A DNA stretch of 12,052 nt. Origin: JBJHCA01 sp050485785. GTDB lineage: Bacteria; Bacteroidota; Bacteroidia; Chitinophagales; Saprospiraceae. Positions 6,539 through 12,052 of this stretch are shown in pieces (the stretch's first letter is position 1; every line of letters begins with the position of its first letter). Below the pieces are notes generated by a model. That model searched no databases and was not told the DNA's origin. It saw only the letters and a list, made by a program, of their open reading frames with translations. The position numbers and the translations under genes are program-made. The DNA lies in NCBI GenBank assembly GCA_050485785.1, contig JBJHCA010000089.1:1-12052 (forward strand), read 5' to 3'.

Positions 6539-9037
6539 TTACCGGTTGTCGTTGTTTCTGCCGAAAATGCGACGAAAGAGGCCCGGCCGTTCTTCCTCCT
6601 TTTGTTCGCTCTCGGTACTTTGTTGCCGTGAAGTTCCGCCCGGGCGTAGGATTATGGTAGGTGCCTGTCGCGGTTGACTAATATCTTGTGATTGCGGTCT
6701 TCGTGACTCAATCAGGCTGGTGCGTACCTGATCGGCCGTGGTGGCTTCGCCACCGGAGGCCAGTACAGCTCCCATACCGGTAGATGAATACATTCTGCAA
6801 TGGAGCATGGCAGTCTGAACAGAGTCCAGCTCAGGAAAACGGGAACTTTGCCATGGTGCATACTCCTCGTTAGCCAACGCTTTTTGCATAAACAAGCCCC
6901 AGATTGGAAGAGCCATATTGGCCCCCTGACCCAGATTGAGCGTCCTGAACCTGATCCGGCGGTCTGCACCACCTACCCACACCCCGCCTATTACGTCAGG
7001 AGTGTAGCCGATAAACCATCCGTCTGCATGACCCTGAGTAGTACCGGTTTTTCCGGCTATGGGAAGCCGGAGATTATACCTGAACCTAAGCCGCCGTCCG
7101 GTGCCACTGTCGATGGCATTGGTCAGCATATGGGTCATCATCAATGCATGATCCTTGTCCATAGCCTGTTGCGGCGCAGAGGTATCTGGGGTGTGCTGGT
7201 ACAATACATTGCCAAATCGGTCTTCAATCCTACGGATTGTCCTGAAGGAAGTATGTACACCCTGATTGGCAAAAGTGGCGTACATCTGAGCCATATCCAG
7301 CAATGGGATGTCAGCAGCACCTAAAGAAATACTGGGGAATGACGGAACTTCCGTTTTTACACCCAGCTTCGAAGTCATTTCCCGCACTGAATCAACACCG
7401 GTTCGGAAAATCATCTGAACGGCTATAGTATTGATAGAATGGGCCAATGCCCCCTTCATGGAATAATAGCCGCCGTACTTGCCGTCGGCATTTCCGGGTG
7501 TCCAGCGATATCCCCGGTATGTGATCAGCCGGTTGGGCATATACATGCACGGTTCGTAACCCTGTGCGAGAGCAGTAGCATATACTGCAGGTTTGTAAGT
7601 AGAACCAACCTGGCGGGAAGCTTTGATGTGATCAAACATGTACCGCTCAAAGTCAATACCACCTACCCAAGCCAATATGCTGCCGTCATGTGGGTGAGCA
7701 ACCAGAAAACCGGTATTGAGCCTGGTGTAAAAGTAATAGAGCGAATCAAGTGCAGTCCACACTGAATCACCTGCCCATTCTACAACATCCTCCGGTACCG
7801 GCCTTGGCAATTCAGCATGTGCAAAAATCTCGTCATCACTCATACCTGCACTGCGCAAACTCCGGTAAGTTTCGGTATTACGGTACAGGGCATTAATCTC
7901 TGCACCGGTGAGCAGGGTATCGTTTTTCCAATGCCGGTCAAAGTCTTTTTGCAGGGCAGTCATGTGCTCCAGTACTGCTTCTTCGGCGTATTGCTGCAGT
8001 ACCGGATTAAGGGTAGTGAATATCCTCAGACCGTCTGTATAAATGTTGTATTGTGAACCATCTGATCTGGGATTCGAGCGGGCCCAATTTTTCAGCTCTT
8101 CGGCCACATGCACCCTGAAATACCGCGCCGGTCCTTCCCTGAAATCATCCATGGTGTAGTTGAGATTTAATGGAAGGATTGACAGGGAATCAAACAAGGG
8201 CCGCTCGATATAATTGTGTTGAAGCATCCTTGAAAGCACAAGGTTGCGCCGTTGTATAGCTAAATCAGGTTGTGTACGGGGGTTATAAATCGAGGTAGCT
8301 TTAAGCATGCCAATAATGGTAGCTGCTTCGGCAAGGCTAACCTCGGAGGCATGTCTTCCAAAAAACCGCCGGCTGGCTACTTCAATACCGTAAGTATTGT
8401 CACTGAAAGGAACTGTATTCAGGTAAAGGAGCAGAATTTCTTCTTTGTCGTAGAATTCTTCAATTCGGCCGGCGATGATCATCTCCCTGAACTTGTTAAC
8501 TGCAATGCTCCAGGCACCAAAATCCTTTCGGGGGTATAGATTTTTGGCCAGTTGCTGACTTATGGTACTTCCGCCGCCTGCACTCCGGTCTCCAAGAATG
8601 ATGGACTTGAACAGTACGCGAAACATGCTCCTGATATCCACGCCCCCATGATCGTAAAACCGGGCATCTTCTGTGGCAATCAGTGCATCGATGTAGTGTT
8701 CGGAGATCTCCTCGTATTCAATTTTGACGCGGTTCACCAGGTAGTACCTGCCCAGCTCAGTTTCATCAGAACCATAAATAATTGAGGATTCAGCGTGGTG
8801 AATCGATTTGAGTTCGTCTCGCTCGGGTATAGGTGCAAAAAATTCATTGAGTACCAGCAGAAAAAAGGCCGTTACAGCTATGGCGACGGACAGAATAGCC
8901 CCTGAAATTACCAGAATGGGGTACTTGATATAGGGTTTGTCGAGAAAACGAAAAATGGCACTGTTCATGACGGCAAGCCTGTTACCGATTAGAACTGCTG
9001 TTCGTTGTAAGGTTTTAATGTATGTTTCCAGCTGCAT
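6539..9037 (-). CDS. Bifunctional class A penicillin-binding protein (PBP1A-type transglycosylase/transpeptidase)
   Basis: This 832-residue inner-membrane enzyme polymerises lipid II into glycan strands and cross-links the stem peptides. It has a cytoplasmic N-terminus, one membrane helix (about 39-66), and a GT51 glycosyltransferase domain with EDARFYDHGGVD (123-134; catalytic Glu123), GGSTISQQLAKN (155-166) and the KFREM...KEEILLLYLN region (182-207). The transpeptidase domain carries STYK (479-482; nucleophile Ser479), SIN (534-536) and KTGTT (663-667). All catalytic motifs are intact. The last 85 or so residues are Gln/Ser/Arg-rich and probably disordered. The start at 9037 leaves an 18-base gap after the nucleotidyltransferase gene; ATG at 8968 (residue 24) is an alternative. 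It fits the cell-wall theme of the two genes before it. Confidence 0.96.
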   Translation of the reverse strand: MQLETYIKTLQRTAVLIGNRLAVMNSAIFRFLDKPYIKYPILVISGAILSVAIAVTAFFLLVLNEFFAPIPERDELKSIHHAESSIIYGSDETELGRYYLVNRVKIEYEEISEHYIDALIATEDARFYDHGGVDIRSMFRVLFKSIILGDRSAGGGSTISQQLAKNLYPRKDFGAWSIAVNKFREMIIAGRIEEFYDKEEILLLYLNTVPFSDNTYGIEVASRRFFGRHASEVSLAEAATIIGMLKATSIYNPRTQPDLAIQRRNLVLSRMLQHNYIERPLFDSLSILPLNLNYTMDDFREGPARYFRVHVAEELKNWARSNPRSDGSQYNIYTDGLRIFTTLNPVLQQYAEEAVLEHMTALQKDFDRHWKNDTLLTGAEINALYRNTETYRSLRSAGMSDDEIFAHAELPRPVPEDVVEWAGDSVWTALDSLYYFYTRLNTGFLVAHPHDGSILAWVGGIDFERYMFDHIKASRQVGSTYKPAVYATALAQGYEPCMYMPNRLITYRGYRWTPGNADGKYGGYYSMKGALAHSINTIAVQMIFRTGVDSVREMTSKLGVKTEVPSFPSISLGAADIPLLDMAQMYATFANQGVHTSFRTIRRIEDRFGNVLYQHTPDTSAPQQAMDKDHALMMTHMLTNAIDSGTGRRLRFRYNLRLPIAGKTGTTQGHADGWFIGYTPDVIGGVWVGGADRRIRFRTLNLGQGANMALPIWGLFMQKALANEEYAPWQSSRFPELDSVQTAMLHCRMYSSTGMGAVLASGGEATTADQVRTSLIESRRPQSQDISQPRQAPTIILRPGGTSRQQSTESEQKEEERPGLFRRIFGRNNDNR

Positions 9038-9055
9038 GATGGGTTGGTTTTGAAC

Positions 9056-9796
9056 CTATTCCCAACTTCCTTTTGCTATGTTCAGTTTTTCCGGTGTGCC
9101 AATGTCAAACCACCGGTATGAGTCTGTTGGCAATGCAAAAACACTTCCTCCGGAACCCGTTTCAAGAAACAGATCGATGAGTGAAAAAATGCCGTGCAAC
9201 CGCGTTTTTTTCAAAATCTCGCGACGAATCACCGAAATTCCCTGAAATGCAAAAGGCTGCGGAGTTTCTAAAGTGCTTCCACACCATTTGTACGAGCCCT
9301 TGTTTTTGTGCTGCCATCCTATCAGCCTGTTATCCCGGTCAAACAGAAGTTGTCTGGTTGAATCCCGGTGACTCACCGCCAGTGTGGCATCCGCCTTACT
9401 TTCCAGGTGGGCAGCACAACAAAAAGCTATGCAAAGATCGCTTAAAATATCCGCATTGTATAACACAATATGTTCTGCTTCAAACCATGAAGCCGCATTG
9501 AGCAACCCTCCACCCGTATCGAGTAGCCGGTTCGATTCATCTGAAATCAGAATAGTGAGCCCCGGCCGGTTGACTGTTGACAGATAGCGAGTGACCTTGT
9601 CGGCAAAATGGTGGACATTCACCACAACGCGTCGGATACCTGCCTTGTAAACTGCCTCCAGCGCATATTCCAATAGAGGCTTGCCCTTAACTTCAACCAG
9701 CGCTTTTGGCGTAGTGTCAGTAAAAGGCTGTAAACGGGTTCCCAGGCCTGCCGAAAAAATCATGGCATCAAACCTGCCGGCCGTTTCGGCATTCAT
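9056..9796 (-). CDS. MurU-like sugar-phosphate nucleotidyltransferase
   Basis: A 246-residue nucleotidyltransferase of the NTP_transferase (RfbA/GlmU-like) fold. The signature loop FSAGLGTRLQPFT plus PKAL (14-33) binds the nucleoside triphosphate, NAD (114-116) holds the metal-binding Asp116, and WFDIGTPEKL (229-238) is the usual closing motif. Length and the adjacent AmgK-like kinase gene point to MurU, which makes UDP-MurNAc from MurNAc-1-phosphate in the Pseudomonas wall-recycling route; GDP-mannose or other sugar-1-phosphate activity cannot be excluded. The ATG at 9796 overlaps the kinase-fusion stop codon as ATGA (9793-9796), suggesting translational coupling; an in-frame ATG at 9805 would deepen the overlap. 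The penicillin-binding protein gene follows after 18 bases. Confidence 0.85.
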   Translation of the reverse strand: MNAETAGRFDAMIFSAGLGTRLQPFTDTTPKALVEVKGKPLLEYALEAVYKAGIRRVVVNVHHFADKVTRYLSTVNRPGLTILISDESNRLLDTGGGLLNAASWFEAEHIVLYNADILSDLCIAFCCAAHLESKADATLAVSHRDSTRQLLFDRDNRLIGWQHKNKGSYKWCGSTLETPQPFAFQGISVIRREILKKTRLHGIFSLIDLFLETGSGGSVFALPTDSYRWFDIGTPEKLNIAKGSWE

Positions 9797-11292
9797 CGCT
9801 TCCATGCATCGCGGTTGAGATGACTAATACTCACCTGAATATCAGGCGATTTCCGTAGGAGTTCGGCAAGACGTTCCGCCATGTATACGCTGCGATGCTG
9901 ACCACCGGTACAGCCAAAATTGACGGCAAGATAACTGAAACCCCGCTGCTGGTATGCTTCCACCGATTGCCTCACAATACTGCTGAAATGCTCAAACATG
10001 CGATGCACTTCCTCTTTTTCCTCCAGCCAGTGAATCACATCGGCATCGAGCCCTGACCGCGTTTTGTACCTTTCAATCCGTCCGGGATTAGGCAGCATGC
10101 GGCAGTCAAACACATGTCCGCCTCCGTGTTCAGAAATATCAGAAGGATATCCGTTCCGGAAACTGAATGACTGGATATTGACGGTTAACTCAGTTGAAAT
10201 GTTGGTTTTCATTTTTCGTATCTCTTTGTGGGCCTCCTTCGTCGGCTGATGGCCGTCCGCATAACCTGTATCACTTTCCAGGAAGTAAACCGGGCTGTTG
10301 CGCAATTCACCACTGATCCGATGCAACTCAGGATATTTTGCAGGCAACTCAGGGTATGAACGGAACAGGTGTTGCAGGTTTTCAATGGCATGCGGAATGC
10401 TGGCTATAAAATGCGGACGCTGTTCATGAAGCCCCCTCAGGCCATAAGCACCCAGCACCTGTAATATGCGAAACAGCACAAAAACGGGATATTGCTCTTG
10501 CAGCATTTCTGCATCAAATCCCGGTAGGTTTTTGACCCGGTCCAGGTAATCGTTGAACAGCTCGGCCCTCATCTCCATGGGAAGCGATGCCCTGGCCTGC
10601 CACAAAAGACTGATCAAATCGTACAGCGGATGCCCCTTGCGTGCTCCCTGAAAATCAATCGTGTACATCCGGCCATTGTGCACCATCAGGTTGCGTGACT
10701 GAAAATCGCGGTGAACCAGCACCTGCATTCCCCGATAGCTGAGCAATTCGCCGACCATTCCATCGAAATCCTCTTCCAGAGCCACTTCATTAAAGTGATG
10801 ACCGCCAATTCTGAGAAAACAATACTTGAAATAGCAAAGGTCCCAGTAAAAGCTTTTCAGCGTAAAAGCCTGCACGGGGTAGCAAATTTCAAAGTCAAAA
10901 CCGGGGCTCACCCGGCTTTGGATGGCTACAATTGTGTCTATGGCTTGCCGGTATAGAGGCTTGAGTTGAGCAGCATCCCCGGTTGACTGCAATAAATCAA
11001 ACAGGCTGGTGTTGCCCAAATCTTCGAGCAATTGATGCTTTTCATCTTCAGAAACAGCAAAAATCCGGGGTACGGGTATGCCATTAGCGGCAAGCACCTT
11101 TCCAATGGCAATAAATGTCCGGTTTTCATTTACATCGGCATTAAACATGCCCATTGCAGAATTTCCATTACTGAAGAGCCTGCGATACACTCTTCCTGAA
11201 CCTGCACCTGGAACGGGTTCAACCCGGGTAACAGGCTTGCCAAAATACTGATCAAAAAGTAAACAAAGTGTATTGACTGAATCGGATGTCAT
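9793..11292 (-). CDS. AmgK-like sugar kinase fused to a RapZ C-terminal domain
   Basis: This 499-residue protein joins two domains. Residues about 1-330 are an aminoglycoside-phosphotransferase-fold kinase with the catalytic loop HRDFQSRN (194-201; base Asp196, Asn201) and the metal-binding IDFQG (212-216; Asp213), close to AmgK, the anomeric kinase of MurNAc/GlcNAc. Residues about 369-496 match the C-terminal half of E. coli RapZ: FDCRMLPNP (395-403), SGLD (413-416) and FGCTGGQHRSVYMAERLA (459-476). The RapZ N-terminal P-loop domain is missing and its place is taken by the kinase; a hydrophilic linker lies at about 340-368. In E. coli this RapZ half senses glucosamine-6-phosphate and binds regulatory RNA. 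The start is ATG 11292, preceded by GGAGG. The MurU-like gene follows with a four-base overlap. I recall similar fusions in Bacteroidota, but no described function. Confidence 0.9.
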   Translation of the reverse strand: MTSDSVNTLCLLFDQYFGKPVTRVEPVPGAGSGRVYRRLFSNGNSAMGMFNADVNENRTFIAIGKVLAANGIPVPRIFAVSEDEKHQLLEDLGNTSLFDLLQSTGDAAQLKPLYRQAIDTIVAIQSRVSPGFDFEICYPVQAFTLKSFYWDLCYFKYCFLRIGGHHFNEVALEEDFDGMVGELLSYRGMQVLVHRDFQSRNLMVHNGRMYTIDFQGARKGHPLYDLISLLWQARASLPMEMRAELFNDYLDRVKNLPGFDAEMLQEQYPVFVLFRILQVLGAYGLRGLHEQRPHFIASIPHAIENLQHLFRSYPELPAKYPELHRISGELRNSPVYFLESDTGYADGHQPTKEAHKEIRKMKTNISTELTVNIQSFSFRNGYPSDISEHGGGHVFDCRMLPNPGRIERYKTRSGLDADVIHWLEEKEEVHRMFEHFSSIVRQSVEAYQQRGFSYLAVNFGCTGGQHRSVYMAERLAELLRKSPDIQVSISHLNRDAWKR

Positions 11293-11295
11293 AAG

Positions 11296-11301
11296 TCCTC
11301 C
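11296..11301 (-). promoter_or_regulatory. Shine-Dalgarno-like site before the kinase-RapZ fusion
   Basis: The coding strand reads GGAGGA just upstream of the ATG at 11292, with four bases between GGAGG and the ATG. This decides the start against the upstream TTG at 11346, which would add 18 residues with no homology to the kinase. Clear sites of this kind are rare in the rest of the window. Confidence 0.6.
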
Positions 11302-11312
11302 GAAGATATGCC

Positions 11313-11320
11313 TATTTTTG
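11313..11320 (+). promoter_or_regulatory. Possible Bacteroidota -7 promoter element for the serine hydrolase gene
   Basis: The octamer tatttttg matches the Bacteroidota -7 consensus TAnnTTTG and lies 44 bases before the ATG at 11365, a plausible leader length. No TTG box is found at the expected distance upstream, so this is a weak call. If real, it excludes the in-frame ATG at 11308 as start. Confidence 0.25.
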
Positions 11321-11364
11321 AGACTGGAAAAGCTCGCTCGCCTCAATCACTGAAATTATCTTCC

Positions 11365-12052
11365 ATGCGCATTTTTTCAGCCGTTTTAGTCAGCATACTT
11401 GTGGTGGTTGTACTAGTTGTGTCCTGGCTTGCTCACCATGTGCTACCGGTTGCTACGGGATACTTTGCCAAAAACATGTGTTCATGCATGTTTATTCAGC
11501 ACCGCAATGCTGAATCTGTAGCCGGTGAAGAACTGGCACCTTACTGGTATATTGGTTACCGGGCAGATTCCGCAAAAAAACAGGTAACAGCTTCAGTATT
11601 ACAAATGGCCCGCGTTACGGCAATTTACCGGAATGGTTATGGTTGTACGCTGGCCCGTGGCCTGTCGGCTGATAAACTCAGAGCTGTAGAACTGCCCTCC
11701 CCGGCCGCAGTTTATGAAGGCATGGATACTATGCCCGATGAGTTTTTGACGCTTCATCCGCTACATTTTAGTATAGACTCAACAAGGTTTTTCGCTGCCG
11801 TTGATTTTTATTTTCACCCGGACAGTACACCGGATGACTATACCCGTGCACTGGTGGTAGTTCACAGGGGCAAAATGATCGCTGAACGGTATGCAGAAGG
11901 ATTTGACCGGAATGTTCCCCAATTGGGCTGGTCGATGGCGAAATCGGTGAGTGCAATCATGGCGGGAATAGCTGACCGGCAACGCCTGATTACCCACAGT
12001 CAGACAGCCCTATTCCCCGAATGGCACGAAGGCACAAAGAGTCAAATAGCAG
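11365..12052 (+). CDS. Membrane-anchored serine hydrolase of the beta-lactamase/class C fold (3' end outside window)
   Basis: The frame from ATG 11365 stays open to the window edge, giving the first 229 residues. A hydrophobic segment (about 5-30) looks like a signal anchor or uncleaved signal peptide, placing the rest outside the inner membrane. The GYGCTLARGL stretch (91-100) and LGWSMAKSVSAIMAGIADR (187-205) are typical of Bacteroidota 'serine hydrolase' proteins in the beta-lactamase/6-aminohexanoate-hydrolase group; SMAK (190-193) is the SxxK motif with nucleophile Ser190 and Lys193. The later Tyr and KTG-like motifs lie beyond the window. Substrate unknown: esterase, peptidase and amidase activities all occur in the group. 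It is divergent from the kinase-RapZ fusion across 72 bases. An in-frame ATG at 11308 would add 19 residues before the anchor. Confidence 0.85.
   Translation, partial: MRIFSAVLVSILVVVVLVVSWLAHHVLPVATGYFAKNMCSCMFIQHRNAESVAGEELAPYWYIGYRADSAKKQVTASVLQMARVTAIYRNGYGCTLARGLSADKLRAVELPSPAAVYEGMDTMPDEFLTLHPLHFSIDSTRFFAAVDFYFHPDSTPDDYTRALVVVHRGKMIAERYAEGFDRNVPQLGWSMAKSVSAIMAGIADRQRLITHSQTALFPEWHEGTKSQIA

Noticed and set aside
6800..7324. A 174-codon open frame on the plus strand
   Set aside because: It lies antisense to the penicillin-binding protein gene, whose intact catalytic motifs show which strand codes; the antisense product has no recognisable features.

Overview
The window looks like a draft chromosomal contig of a Bacteroidota bacterium. 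The clues are the outer-membrane efflux protein style (an N-terminal WSLERC motif and a C-terminal stretch around KVLEYYMGQ), scarce Shine-Dalgarno sequences, and an AmgK-type kinase fused to a RapZ C-terminal domain. I cannot place it below phylum. A run of ten Ns at 3820-3829 shows that the assembly is scaffolded.

Layout. (1) 1-452, plus strand: the tail of a gene that I read as an Rpn-type nuclease with a GMEK tetrapeptide repeat, followed in the same frame by a second small ORF that is a diverged copy of that tail with its own repeat. (2) 543-4022, minus strand: a tight three-gene unit of TolC-family outer-membrane protein, HlyD/MacA-type periplasmic adaptor and DUF2064 transferase. The inner-membrane pump normally encoded with such proteins is absent. 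(3) 4154-4594, plus strand: tadA, encoding the tRNA adenosine deaminase. (4) 4725-11292, minus strand: five closely packed genes in transcription order: sugar kinase-RapZ fusion, MurU-like nucleotidyltransferase, bifunctional class A penicillin-binding protein, PaaI-type thioesterase, GNAT-like acetyltransferase. (5) 11365 to the window end, plus strand: the start of a membrane-anchored serine hydrolase with an SxxK motif, divergent from region 4. No gene-free stretch exceeds about 130 bases. I see no tRNA, rRNA, CRISPR array or complete insertion sequence.

How the genes fit together. Region 4 reads as a cell-wall unit. An AmgK-like anomeric sugar kinase and a MurU-like uridylyltransferase would turn recovered MurNAc into UDP-MurNAc, and the next gene polymerises and cross-links peptidoglycan. 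The RapZ-like domain on the kinase is related to the part of E. coli RapZ that senses glucosamine-6-phosphate, so it could act as an amino-sugar sensor on the recycling enzyme. The kinase and nucleotidyltransferase genes overlap by the four bases ATGA.

The most intriguing region is the left edge. Known Rpn proteins are reported to carry their own antitoxin inside the gene, translated from an internal start near a variable four-residue repeat. Here each 12-base repeat contains a Shine-Dalgarno-like GGAG six bases before the next ATG, so the repeat is a string of potential start sites, and a second stand-alone copy of the tail follows at once. The assembly gap in the TolC gene is almost certainly artificial: its flanks share seven bases, and merging them restores one uninterrupted reading frame.
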